Shown here: positions 23,048 through 34,875 of the stretch, piece by piece
Layout of the letters: the number at the start of each line of letters is the position of its first letter
Numbering within the stretch: position 1 is the stretch's first letter
Assembly: GCA_003116995.1 (NCBI GenBank)
Contig: BDSL01000055.1
Location: forward strand, 186,001-250,000
DNA: 64,000 bases
Reading direction: 5' to 3'
From: Yamagishiella unicocca
Taxonomy: Eukaryota; Chlorophyta; Chlorophyceae; Chlamydomonadales; Volvocaceae
Notes under the pieces: model-generated
Told to the model about the DNA's origin: nothing
Database searches by the model: none
Seen by the model: only the letters and a program-made list of their open reading frames with translations
Made by a program: the position numbers and the translations under genes

Positions 23048-25098
23048 CTACTTCCCAGCCGTGCTTCCGCCCAGCCCTGTGGACACGCCGACCCCCGGGT
23101 CGCAGCGTTGGAACTCCAGCGTCACGGGAATATGACCTGGGTGGGAGCCGATGGCGGCGGAGACGGTCTTGAAGGCCTGCAGGCAGCCCGGGGGGGGATG
23201 TTCGGGGGTGGAGGGGAGGCAGCTGGAGGCTACAACGGAGCCAAGGCATGGACGGGCCGTGCAATGGGAGTGGCGATAAGCTGGGGGCTGGCGGTCTGGG
23301 GAATAGAGGAAACCGGTGACTCGGCGAAGGAAGTGGGGCAGTTCAGGGCAGTCCAGGGCGCGGTGGGGAGGGGGCCTGTCAGGTTGGCTGCTAGGAGCGG
23401 AGGAGGAGGGTAGAGGTGGACAGGCAGGCAGCGCTACCGCATGACACCGGATCGCAGCCATAGCCACCAGCGGCACCCCATGTCCCGGCGATCAGCCGCC
23501 AGCCCGCCACCACCCACCTCCCCCCCCCCGGCCCTCCCCTCCCCGGTGCCCACCTCTTCCGCTCTCACCTCGCCCTGCACCCGCAGCCGCACCACCTGCT
23601 GCCCTCCCTTGACCGTCGCGCCGCCGTAATCGCTTTCCTTGGTGTAGATGACGCCGCTGGTCGCAATCAGCTGGTCGCCCTGCGTCGAGAAGGTGGTTGT
23701 GGAGGCGGTTGTGGAGGCAGTTGTGGCGGGGGCGGGGGCCCACGGAGAAGGGGACACAATGACGGGCAGCGGCAGGCCCAGCATGCACGGGTTGCGAGCA
23801 GCAGGGCCCTCCTGGAGCGCGGAGGAGGCGCCGCAGGGTGGCTGACAGCGATCGGGATGACGTGGCTTCCGTACGACACTGCACGGCGGCCAGTAGTGGC
23901 CTCATGCACCTGGCAGAGCTGGCGGACGCCCCTGTGACTGAGCGCCTCGAGCCACGTCTGGACGGGTGCGCTCCCTTTCCGGTGCGCTCAGCCCGCCCGC
24001 TGGCAAGCCTCTCCCCCCGCCCTCGGTTTGTCGGCCGTGGATTCGCGGATTCTCTTATCAATCCCCCCGCCTCCCAGCGGCCGCTCACCACTTTGACTCG
24101 CCCGTCCCGAGCCGCACTGCCGTCCCCCTTGAGCTCCACCTGGAGGGCGGGGCGGGGCGGGATGGAGTGATGGGGCTGGTGTAAGACGTGTGGCGGTGGG
24201 GGGTGGGATGGGGTGGGGATGGGAGGATGGCAGCGGTAGTGGAGCTGAGGTCGGCAGGAGTGTCGCCTGGCCTGGAGCATGGCAATACCACAGGCCTAGG
24301 GCGACAAAACGCACGCAGACCACCCCACTCACCCCAACCCGCTCAGGGGTCTGCTCTCTACCCCGCTCGGGAACCTATCCAAGAGCCCAACCCGCCGCCC
24401 GCCTCTCCCAGCCTGACCCACATCCTGAACCCCTGGCCGGCGCCAGGAGGACATGCATGCAGCCCCTGTCCCCCCGGCCCCGTGCCCCCCGCCGGATTAT
24501 CCTTTACCCCCCACCCTCTTCTCCAATGTCGTGTACACGCGGTTGCCCGCCAACCCCCAGGCCCTCGCACCACGAATATGCTCCCGCTCTTGGAGTCCTG
24601 CTCCAACACGATGCCCAGCGGCTTCTTCAGCGCCACCGAGTACCGGGAGCAGCCGGCGGGGACCTGGGGGCGGGCGGAGGGGGTGGACCGGGGAGGAGCG
24701 GCGCTGGGCGTAACAGGGTGCGCTGCTGTCCTGCGATCGCTGCCCGATCCATAGCGTCAAACAACTCGGCTTGGTCAACGCCGTGTTTACAGTGCCATCG
24801 CGTGTTCGGCCGGGTGCAGCGCACGCGGAATGGGCGCAGTCAGTGACGCAAACGAGGTCCTGGCTCACAAGGGCTTCGACACGTCGTCAGTCGAGTCCCG
24901 TCGCTAACTCCGCAAAGGGCCTGGATAGAAGTTTAGGCACGCTGCTGACGCCTTTTTGGTTACCTGTTCAGGGGGCTGTCCGTTGCTCGCCGCCTGCTGC
25001 TCCGCTTGCACCCGCAGCAAACGGGGTGCCCTAGCTACTCGTGCGCGCGCAGCTGTGGGCGCACTTGCTAGAGACCAGCGATGAGTAGCTACTTGCAT
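23048..25098 (-). CDS. Small plastid PDZ-domain protein
   Basis: PDZ domains bind protein C-termini or peptides; the role here is unknown. Five exons close in phase: 25098-24964, 24663-24571, 24139-24089, 23679-23569, 23176-23048 (172 residues). Exon 1 is a plastid-transit-like peptide (starts MQVATHRWSLASAP, rich in Ala and Arg, no acids until VQAEQQ). The rest is a single PDZ-like fold: KKPLGIVLEQD (GLGF-type carboxylate loop), GSAARDGRVKVGDQLIATSG, YGGATVKGGQQVVRLRVQGE and VTLEFQR. Plastid proteins of algae and plants with this K-P-L-G-(I/L)-V-L-E signature include thylakoid assembly factors (MET1-like), but those carry TPRs as well; none are seen here. Its start codon is 321 bp from the next plus-strand gene's, so the two may share a promoter region. 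Confidence 0.8.
24020..24068 (-). repeat. Intronic repeat family D, donor-side copy
   Basis: On the minus strand: TTGATAAGAGAATCCGCGAA then TCCACGGCCGACAAACCG, about 25 nt after the donor of PDZ-gene intron 3. Nearly identical to 11707-11750 in the rhomboid gene. Confidence 0.8.
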
Positions 25099-25419
25099 GT
25101 CGAACTGGGCAAGAACAACACGCTACCGACCAGGTCGTTGCGTCAATGGCGAGCCCGAAAACCGGCACGCCAGCCCAGTTAGGCAGTAAAAGGGACCTAC
25201 ACAGAACCGCTACTGTCAGATCACCATTATACGCGTACATGGTCCGATGTTGTTTCTGTGACCGGATTTTTTCGTGTCTCCGAAACCAAGAACTCGCGGT
25301 ACCGGCGCACGCACTTCAGCAATGCAACCTTTATTACATGTAGAGCGAAATAAGTGGAATGTAAATCATACATGGCCTAACAGCGCCTTGCGTAAACCCA
25401 CATTCAAGCGGGTTCCAAT
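25099..25419. promoter_or_regulatory. Divergent intergenic region, PDZ and coiled-coil genes
   Basis: 321 bp between ATG 25098 (-) and ATG 25420 (+). It must hold both 5' UTRs and both promoters. No TATA-like element was chosen with confidence. Confidence 0.55.
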
Positions 25420-28182
25420 ATGAACGAAGGACCGCGCTACCCTGGATCTCTGGTGGTGTACCACGTCAAGCAGCAGGCCTTGGAGCTGGCATCCAAATAC
25501 CGACGACAGCGAAAACGCGCGACAGGTACCCATGGTACCCATCGAAGCCTGGCCTTCAGGGGGGTCCGCGGCCTTGGCCTTTAAGGGACGGCCTTCCCAG
25601 CTCGACGGCGCCTGATCATCCTGCTACGCCACAACAAATCACCCATTATCCCCCGCGGTGTCCGGCTTCTTTGCATCCCTTGTATTTGTACACCGCTGCA
25701 ACATCCTCTCACGCTGCGCCCCTCTCTTATCGCTGACCGCGCCTGGCCTCCAGCTTGCCGCCCCTCCGCATCCAATCTCATCTGGCCCCCACCTGCCCTC
25801 CGTCCACAGAACTCCCCCGCGCCGTGTCGCTGCTGCTGGCGTGGGAGGGTGCCATCCTGGCAGGGGCCTTCCTGGCCGCGATAGCTCACGTGGCTGCCAG
25901 TGCTTACATGATGGAGAGGTTTGACGAGCGGACACGGTGCGGTGGGGCCGGATGTGGGTCGGCACTGAAGGGCAGAACCATTTAGGAAAGTTTGGGACAC
26001 ACGTTTGGAATCGCATGCTGGAGGTTTTGGTTGAGGTTGCTAAATCCGGAGGTCGAGTATGGGTTGGGTGTGCAGAGCAGTAGAAGCACAAAAGGAAAAT
26101 GGAGACGCCCCGACCCACATGGATCGGATCCCAACCCACATGGATTCGGTCCCAGACCACACGGATCGGATCCCAAACCACATGGATCCAACCCATCTGA
26201 ATCCCAACCCGCATGATATAGATCCCAATCCACAGATAGGCAGTAGGAGGTGTTGGTGGATGGTCGTGGGTTGGGGCTTGGAGGGCAGGGAAGGACGCCG
26301 GACTGATGGGAAGGAAAGCGGGCGAGGAAGTCGGCTCCAGCAGATACTCTGGCTTCCCCAATTCCTCCCGACAGCACCGCACTCAAAACCCCACCCCACC
26401 ACCCACTTCTTGTCACCCCACCACCCCAAACCAACACCAAAACCGCTAGCACCTCAGACACACGCTACCCACCACAGTCCGTTGTTGTCCGCGGCTTTCC
26501 GCGACCCAGATTCGGCCATTGCACATACAGTCCGCTGTCTCCCAAAGAATACACCCCTGCTGCGCCGCTCCCCAACTACCCTACCCCCAGCCGCACCAGC
26601 TTGGTTCGCTATTACCAGCAGCGGTGCAACCTGGCGGAGGAGGCGGTCCGGGACCTGCAGGTATGGTGGGGGGGTGATGCGGTGGTCCATCACGTCGTCC
26701 CCGCCCCCTCTGCCAGGTCATCTCGGCCCCGCCTCCTCCTCTTCCCGGGCGAATTGGGTCAGTCCTCCTCGCCTTTGCTGCGTTGTCCCCTCCCATAACC
26801 CACGCCTGTTCCTCCCGCAGACCCCCACCTACCCTCGTGGCCCCTCCTCCTCCACCCCCTGCACCTCCTCCCTCCGCCTTCCAGGCCTCTTTCGCCTACT
26901 ACTCGCGCCACTCCGCCGCCGTACACCGCCAGCTTGACTGCAGCACCGCCGCCGCCAGGGAGTACCAGCGCCAGGCGGCCGAGCGGCGGCGGCAGCTGGA
27001 GGAGGAACTCATGGCGGGGCTGCGGCCGGGGCTGGGCGGCGGGGGGCCGCTGGGGGTGGTGGTCGCTCCCTGGAGGGAGATGTACGTGCGGTGGCGGCTG
27101 GAGGGCTGGCGGCGGGAGCTGGAGGTGGGGGCGCTGGAGGAGCGGGTTGGGGCTGTGTGTGGTTATAATAACTCAAAACACCAAGCGGTGACGCGTTCAG
27201 GGTCACGAAAGCTGTGGGTCAGGAGGCTCGATTACGACGAAAGCTCATCACCGCTCAAGCCTCCGGTGCCACCGGTGCCTTGCGCTCATCGGCTCTCCAC
27301 CCGTCCCTCCCTGCCCTCCCTGCCCCCTGCCAGCGCCTGGACCGGGAGACTGCCCACCTGGAGCTGTCGCTGCGGCACGACCGGATGATGGCGGAGCAGG
27401 CCCGGGACAAGGTGGGAGGGGCGCTGCGAAGAAGGAAACCCGTTTACGCGGGAAAAACCGTTTGGGAGGTGGCGCGGAGGGAGGGGGAAGGGTAGCGGGG
27501 TCTGGTGGTCGGACGCGGGTTAGGGGGGCCGTAGCCCTCGGTAGCCAGACGCACGCCTGGGTCGCGCTCAACTCGCCCCAACCGCTCCCACCGTCTCCCA
27601 ACCGCAGCTGCGATCACTGACCCAGGAGCTGCTGCACGAGGCGGCGGCTTACGAGGCGCTCCACTCGCGACTGGCGGCGTGGAGGCGGTACAGCTGCCGC
27701 TCATCCGTCGTGTCCGCCAGCGGGCAGCTGTGGAGGCCGAGCTGGGCAGGGCTGCGGCCGTGGGGGGAGGGAGCAAGACGCCTGCAGGAGGCCGCAGGCG
27801 GCAGTGGCGGCGGCGGCAGCAGCGCCGCCGCCGCTATGACCACCAAAAGCAGCTGGTTCTGGACAATGGATGTGAGTCCAACCGGGCGAGTGGGTTGGTG
27901 AATGGTGATGCCACGTCTGGTCCACAACGCCCTCACCCCTACGCTCCTCCCCTGCCCCTCCGCTCCCTTGCTTCTGCACCCATACCCGCTCCACCCGCCG
28001 GCCCGCCATCCCACACACCCCGGTTCGGCCAGGTATATGTGCCCTCCTGGATGGACGACGACGAGGGCTTCGACCCGCCGCCGCCCCGTGGGGAGTGCGA
28101 CGGCGAGGGCGACAGTGGCGGCGGCGGCGGCATCCTGGCGGAGCTGCGCCCCCTCCTGGGGAACACGCTGCCCCGCTGGTGA
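25420..28182 (+). CDS. Coiled-coil protein with one possible membrane helix, unknown function
   Basis: Not recognised. Seven exons close in phase: 25420-25525, 25810-25936, 26591 or 26600-26660, 26885-27145, 27334-27411, 27608-27871, 28033-28182. Exon 1 (MNEGPRYPGSLVVYHVKQQA) is too short to stand out by length, but its phase fits exon 2. Residues about 36-70 (LPRAVSLLLAWEGAILAGAF to AAIAHVAASAYM) could form one membrane helix. The remainder is charged and helical (YYQQRCNLAEEAVRDLQ, YQRQAAERRRQLEEELM, LDRETAHLELSLRHDRMM), then a Gly/Ala/Ser stretch and an acidic end (WMDDDEGFDPPP). Exon 3 has two in-frame acceptors 9 nt apart. Intron 2 has a 21-bp minisatellite, and intron 5 a family A repeat just after the donor. 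A TGTAA lies at 28749. It could be a structural or tethering protein, but that is only a guess from its shape. Confidence 0.72.
26095..26235. repeat. Minisatellite of about 21 bp in intron 2
   Basis: Six or more imperfect units built on CCACATGGATCGGATCCCAA, within intron 2 of the coiled-coil gene. Confidence 0.8.
27431..27467 (+). repeat. Intronic repeat family A, donor-side copy
   Basis: GAAGGAAACCCGTTTACGCG then GGAAAAACCGTTTGGG, 20 nt after the donor of coiled-coil intron 5. Confidence 0.75.
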
Positions 28183-30651
28183 CATGACGAACACGACAAC
28201 AATGAACGCAGGGCGCCGCACTAGGGGTGCCGCCGCCGCCGCCTCGCGGCCCAGCCCGCGGCCCATCGGGCTCATGACTGCGTGGCAGCCTGCCTTCGTA
28301 CGATGATATCAACGGCACATCAACTTCGTCGGACATCGACGCGCGCAACGTCTATGCGGCGTAACTGCCATCCTTACCTTGCCAGCACCCTCGCTGCGAG
28401 CATTGCGCATCATCATCATCGGCCTTCATCGCGGCAGCTGCTGGCGCTGTAGGTCGCGAAGCTGCTGCGGCAGTGAGGGCCGACGAGACCTGGCGGCGGC
28501 CTCCCGCCGCAGCCACCAGCCCCTCCTGGAGACCCGGGGCCCCTTGGGCAACAGTCGAAAACGACTGCGTAGGGGTCGGACTGCGGCGTGACGGACCACG
28601 CTTCGGCTCCACAGCCGGGTTGCTCCGAAACCAAACCCGGCCACCCAGTTGGGATCACTCGTGTGGCCTGCGGGAGCAGCCACCTCTCCGGATGAGAACC
28701 CAAGGCAAGGGAAGGAGGAGGACGGCAGAGCGGTAGGCGCCTCGGGTGTGTAACCGCCTACACGCCCCTTCAGTCCTGCCACACCACACACTGCCGCGTC
28801 TTACCTAGCACCACCTCACCCCGCCCCTCACGCTGTCCGCCAGTCGGCCCAGCGCATTGCCGTGTGGTTCACCCCTTCACGCCTTGCGACCTGCCGTTTC
28901 GCCGCCAATCCGTCTTCCTCCCGCTGCCTAAGTGACCCACGGGTCCATCACCTTCCTCCCGCTCCCTCGGCCTGTTTCGCTGAGCAGGCAGTTGCCGGCT
29001 TCGACAAGATCACTGTCTCGGGCATCCTCGCAAACGCCAATCCGCCTAATCAGACCACCAAGCGTCGCTGATAATGAGGCGCTCGAGGTGATGATCGCGG
29101 CCACGTTAGCAGGGCCGCATGTTGTGGAAGGGTGTGCGCGTTGTGCTGCAGCGCTCCTAGCACTTGCTGCTGCCGGCTGAGGACGTGGGCGGTGCAGCTC
29201 TCCGGGGCATGCATGCACGCGGTGACAACCAGCATCTGTAGGCGTTTGCAATGCCGTCGTTCTGGGGAACCCATTAAGAACGGTGTTTTGCTGTAAGTAA
29301 GCTTCTTCCTGCCTGACCCCTCCTTTCCCGTTTCGTTCACTTTCAAGCGCGGAAAAAAATCAAGCTGTTGTATTGCTGGCACATGGAAAGTGGCTCAAGG
29401 CGAGTCTTCGCGACCTGGGTCAACCGCTCGCGGGCGCCTGAGTCCCAGCCGTCCCAGCTAACAGTTGGCCACAGCCCGGAAATGCGCTCAATGCGAGTTG
29501 TGGGTCTACAGGCGTCAGTTGAATAGGTCGCGCCTGACGCGTCTTTTGACGCCCTTTCATCGGCCACGTCCACCGCCGTTCTCGCGTACTCGCAATGGAA
29601 CGACCCGTTGGTCTGCGTAAACCGATTACTCGTGCAGCTTGATTTCGATAGAAGGACTCTCGACCATGTGTTGTCGCTTTCAGCGGCGCACCCCATGCAT
29701 GCGACTGTCAAAACGGGCATCCGACTGTCAACTGGATGATGCGGCTTTACCGACAAGCCCAACCTCTAGTCCCTGGGCAAACGTTTCTTCGCGAGCAACA
29801 ACAGACATCGTCATCTCGTAGCTTAGCTTGATCTGCTTGCATCACCCGTCCGGTGCAACGTTGCCCCGCCAGGTCGTCCCAAGGAAACGACCGCCCGGCC
29901 CTTCCCCGCCAAGTCCTACGTTGAAGCTCTGCTGCGCTGCAGCAGTCCACGTTTTATCAAGGGCGTTTTGAATCAGGTTCGCCGGTCGGGAATCTGCTCC
30001 GGCCATCGGCCCGCAGTCTTTCCCCCCTTGGCTGTCGGACTCCTCGTATCTGGCCGTCCAGGTCTAGCAGTTTTTGCAGCATCTCCGGCAACGCACGACA
30101 CGAACGCAGTCGTCTGCAGTAATCCAGAGCTTTCGGGTCGGTTGGTCCTTGGCTCGAACGCACGGGCTTTACGCTCGTCCCGTGACACCTGTTTTCCGTC
30201 ACTGCGCCGGCAGCTGCTCGGGCGCCAACGCCTGCTGCTTCTTTCCCAGCTCGACCTGCCTGGCTGCCGAAGGCTACTGGACTGACCGGGCGTGCGCTTT
30301 TACTCCCTGAGCGGACGCCCGCCCGTACGATAACAAAGGCGCAAAAGATTCTTGTCGGCCTACCGCCTGGCTTCGCACCAGCCGCTTCTTTTTTCACCTT
30401 TTTCTCGCTGCTCAGCCAGCAGTCAAACAGCCTCACGGCGCACACCGCTGCGCTCGCATGCAGCGGGCCGCCGAGACGGCCGCCCGGACACAGGCGACCG
30501 ACCAATCGTCTCGACCACCATCACGGCGACAACGGGCTGCGGCTGCACGCGGCAGCGCAAGGACCTCCCTGGACTCGACCCACATCTCAACTAGCGCCTG
30601 GGCGCAGCTAGTCAGACGTGTGGGCCCAACCAGCAACTCACCTCCCATCGG
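28183..30651. other. Stretch without a recognised gene
   Basis: After the 3' UTR of the coiled-coil gene (to about 28770) there are 1.9 kb with no domain or splice structure that I can support. Open frames of 140 to 180 codons on the minus strand (29343-29762, 29957-30505) have no recognised motif. The last few hundred bases should hold the kinase promoter and 5' UTR. Confidence 0.5.
28749..28753 (+). terminator. TGTAA polyadenylation signal of the coiled-coil gene
   Basis: About 570 nt after the stop at 28182, on the same strand. Confidence 0.6.
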
Positions 30652-33600
30652 ATGAGGTCCCCTAGGGCGCGGAAGCACCCCCCGGAGCGCAGCCGGCTGT
30701 GCCCGACCCACGCGCCCAAGGTGACCCCCTGCTCCCCGAGGCAGTGCTCCGAAACCTACTGCGGTCGGCTGGTGCTGCTCCTGGCGCTGGCGGTGTTTGC
30801 TCGTGCGGCGGCCGCCGCCACCGGGGCAGCCCGGACGGGCGTTGCGGCTGACTGCGGCTCAGCACAGCGGCAGCCCGCTGGCGGGCAGTTGGCAGATTCT
30901 ACCGGTTGGGGTAGGGGTGCAGATGGGGATGGAGGTGGGGGTGGGCTAACCCTGCTGGGTAGGGCCCCGGCTAAAGGGGTGTACCTTCAGGACCCAGCGG
31001 CGGGAGTGCAGCGGCCAGGGCCGCTGCTGCCCCGGCCGCTGCTGCCGCTGCCGCAGCAGGCGCCGCTGCATGACGGCCCAGGAGCAGCAGCGGCGGCGGC
31101 GGCAGTAGCAACATTCGTGCCGGGAGTGCGTCCTAGCCGCCGCCGCCGCTCTCTGCTGGCTTCGGGGGCAGCAGCGGAGGCTGAGGAAGCAGCAGCAAAG
31201 ACTGAGGAGGCAGCAGCGAAGACTGAGAAGGCAGCAGCGGAGACTGAGGAGGCAGCAGCGGAGGCTGAGGAGGCGGCAGCCAGCCAGCGGGCTCGAGGGC
31301 CCGCATCACCGCTGCAGGCAGCTGATCAGGGCATCGTGGAGCTGGTAGTGGGGGTCGCGGTTGGAAGGGAAGGCCGCGCGTTGGGCGCCGTCGGTGGGTC
31401 GGCCCCTGCGCCCTCAGCTCCGGCCATCGCCTCCGCAGGACCCTCCCCGGATGTTCCCGGGAGCGGCGGCAGCGCCAGCAGCGGCGGTGGCGGCAGCAGC
31501 AGCAGCGCCAGCGCCAGCAGCGGCGGCGGCAGCAGCGGCGGCGGCAGCGGCGGCGGCAGCGGCGGCGGCGGCGCCAGCGACGGCGGCAGCGGCAGTGACG
31601 GCGGCGACCTGTACAGCCGGCTGATTGGCGGCGGTGCCACATCGGCCCGGGCGCTTGGCGGCTGCAGCGGCCCGGCGCCTCCGCTGTCGTGCCGCCCTGG
31701 CGGGAGCTACGGCAACGCCAACCGCGATAACCGCGAAGGCAATCCCAGCCCCAACCCCGACGCTGGTCCTACTTCCAAGTCTGCTGGCGCCGGCGCCGGC
31801 GGGGGTGGTCGCCGCCATCTAGCGGGTCTCGAGGGCGGCGGCGACGTCGAGCCGCTCGCCCGACAGGCGGCTCAGCCGCTAGCTATAATCCGCGGCATCG
31901 GCGGCGGCGGTAGCAAGTCCTGCGACGGGGGCGGTGACGAGGGGGGTTGCGACGGTAGTGCTTACCGCCGCCGACGCCTGCTGCAGCAACCAGTCCCGCC
32001 GGCCCCGCCGGCCCCGCCGCCTGAAGCCGCCACCACCGCCACCGCCACCACTACCAACGCCACCGCCTGCGCCGTGATGCTGCGCTACGGCGCCAGTGTG
32101 GGGGACCCCACCGACTCGGGCGATGTGCCCATCTTCGTGGCGTCGTGGAAGGCGGTGCCGGCTGCACCCCAGGTGGGGCGGGGGACGGGAAGTCCGTGTT
32201 TGTTTTCCTCAAGGGGTAAAGGGCCTGGGGGGGGGTTGCGAGAAAGGGCCCGGGAGGGGGTATTAGATAATGCGTGAATTCCCCGGGGGGCCGTGTAGGA
32301 TTGAGGTCTGGCCGGGTATAGAAGAAGCACGTGGGTGGATGGGGTAGGGGATTGAGTTGAGCGAGTGGACGTGAAGAGACACCCTCGCCCCTCTGTGATG
32401 CCTTCCCATCCGCGACCTTCCCGCTAACATTCTGTCGCTTCCTGGCTAACTTCTGACCCAAACATACTCTCATTCACACGCGCACCGTTAACGGGTTTCC
32501 TCTCCACCCACCCAAACCCCCGGTTTCCCCTCCATACCCCCCCCCCCGCCTCGCCCCTGCCCCCGCAGCTGCCGCCCATCACGTCCTGGGCGATGGGCTG
32601 GTCGTTCTCGGCCGGGGAGCGGCTGCTGTCCAGCAGGGACGTCTTCAGCGACGGAGCCGACGGCGAGGGGCAGGAGCCGGGCACTATACCGGCGCAGATC
32701 AGCAGCGCGCTGCTGCAGGTAGGCGGGAGGGGGGTTACAGACAAGAACCGGGAGGGGGAGGCGTTGCGTGTGTGGGTCGGTCCGTAGGGGTTGGGATGTC
32801 GGCGTGGCAGGTGAGGGAAGCGCCCAACAAGCCAGCACGCCGGTGTTTAGGGTTGTAAGGGTGTAAGGGGGGCAATGCGGGGGCAATGCGTGGTGCCTTA
32901 TACTGCGGGTGGGAGGGGGCCCATGTGAGAGGCAGGTGCGGCGCACATCCGATTGAAGGTGCCTGAGACCCAGCAGCGCCGCCACCGCGTCCTGCTATTG
33001 GGCGGGTGGGCTGATCGCCCTGCGGCTCGCAAGGCGCATAACCACTTGCCCTCCCGTCCCTCTCCGGCCCCTCTCCCGTCCCCCTCCCGTCCCCCTCCCG
33101 TTCCCCTGCCAGCCCGCCCCGGGGACCTCGTCCGCGGCGGACGAGGGGCAGCAGCAGCCGGGTGCGGAGGGCGCCGCAGGAGGGGGCGGCCAGCCCTCGC
33201 AGAGCGTAGCCGTGTTCGGTAAGGCGGGCGGGCGAGCGCGGGGAGGGGGCCTGAGGGGGCCTGATGGGTGCGCCACGCACCGCAGTCAAGTGTCTTGCAA
33301 AACACACACATGCACATGTACCCCGTCCTCTTCACACGCTGCAGGCAACGCCACACTGGTCGCCGGCGGGCCTCAGCTGTCCTTTTCGTTGGTGGGGCGC
33401 AAGGGACGCGCAGCGGCGGCCCTGCCTGGGGGAGAGGCCGCCGCCACGCCGCCCTTCGACGGGCCCCACTCCGCCCCCCTGCGGGTGGCTCCCGTCACGT
33501 CCGTGTTCTTCAACAACATGCGCTGCGTGCCGCTGGAGGAGCTGGTGCGGTTCGCCAAGGTGGGAGGAGAGGGGGGCGGGGGGGTTGAGGAGGGGGGGGG

Positions 33601-34839
33601 TTGAGGAGTGGAGAGGGGGGGTTGAGGCATGGAGGGGGGGGATTGAGGAGTGGAGGGGGGAGTTGAGGAGTGGAGGGGGGGTTTGAGGAGTGGAGGGGGG
33701 GGTGAGGAAAGCCCGTGGAGTAGGAAGCCGATTAGGGAACCGATTAGGAGGGGAGGGGAAGGGTGTTTGTGGGGGGGCCCCGGGTGGGGTGAGGCAGGGC
33801 TGAGGGTGTTACTGGTTCCGGGTGTAAACCCTGAAAATGTAAACCCTAAAAACTCTCTCTCCCTACAACCCGCTGTTATGCAGGAGGCGGCTGAGCGCAG
33901 CAACGGACCCCACGGTGGCAGCGGGGGGCCCAACACGACCTCCACCTCTGCCCCCGCATCGCCTGCCCCTGCCCCTGCCAACACCACGATGGCCCAGGTG
34001 GCGGAGCCGCTGCTGCGGGATATCCCCCGCGTGCTGGAGGTGCGGGGGCGCGAGGGAACCCGTGTACGCGTAAAACACAGGGGAGGGGGGTTACGAGGGA
34101 AACCTGTGTACGCGTGAAAATCCGTTTGGGACAGACGTGCGGGGTTGGGGGGTGGGCGGGGGGTTGGGGGTGGGTGGGTGGGAGGAGACGAAACTCGGCA
34201 GGGCGGGGGAGGTCAGAGGCCGTCGGGTGTGTGTATGGGGGGGGTCGTGGTGGGGGGCAGACAGGGGGAGGAGGGTCGTGTTGCAAGTCCGCCGCCCGCA
34301 CCCCTCAGGCCGCACCCCTCAGACCGCACCCCTCAGACCGCACCCCTCAGACCGCACTCCTGCCGCCCTTGTCTGCAGGTGACGTACATGCCCATCACCT
34401 ATGTCAGCGCCGACCTGGATGCGGCCAGCGGCAACGCCAGCAGCGGCGACGCCAGCAGCAACACCAGCAGCAGCAGCAACACCAGCCCCGTCCCTGCAGC
34501 GGGCGGGGTGACTCGGGGGCGGCCGCTGGACCCCGGGCGGGACCGTGCAGGCGATGTGACCACATCCTCCTCCGCGGCCTTCTTCTCCACCTCCTTCACC
34601 CAGATGTACCTCAAGTGGGTGGGGAGAGCGGCAGGGGGGTGATGCGAAGGGCGAGGAGGGAAGGGGGGAGACAGGGAAGGAGCCAGAGGGGAGGAGGCAT
34701 ACTGCAGTACGGTACCGGCATTACTTTGTATTATGCCACTGCACGGCCCCCCCACTTTTCCCGCTGCTGTACGGCGCCTGCCAAGCTGCCCCTGCCTGCG
34801 CCGACCCGATATCCCCCGGTCTGCCTGCCTGCCTGCCCG

Positions 34840-34875
<36 letters not shown>

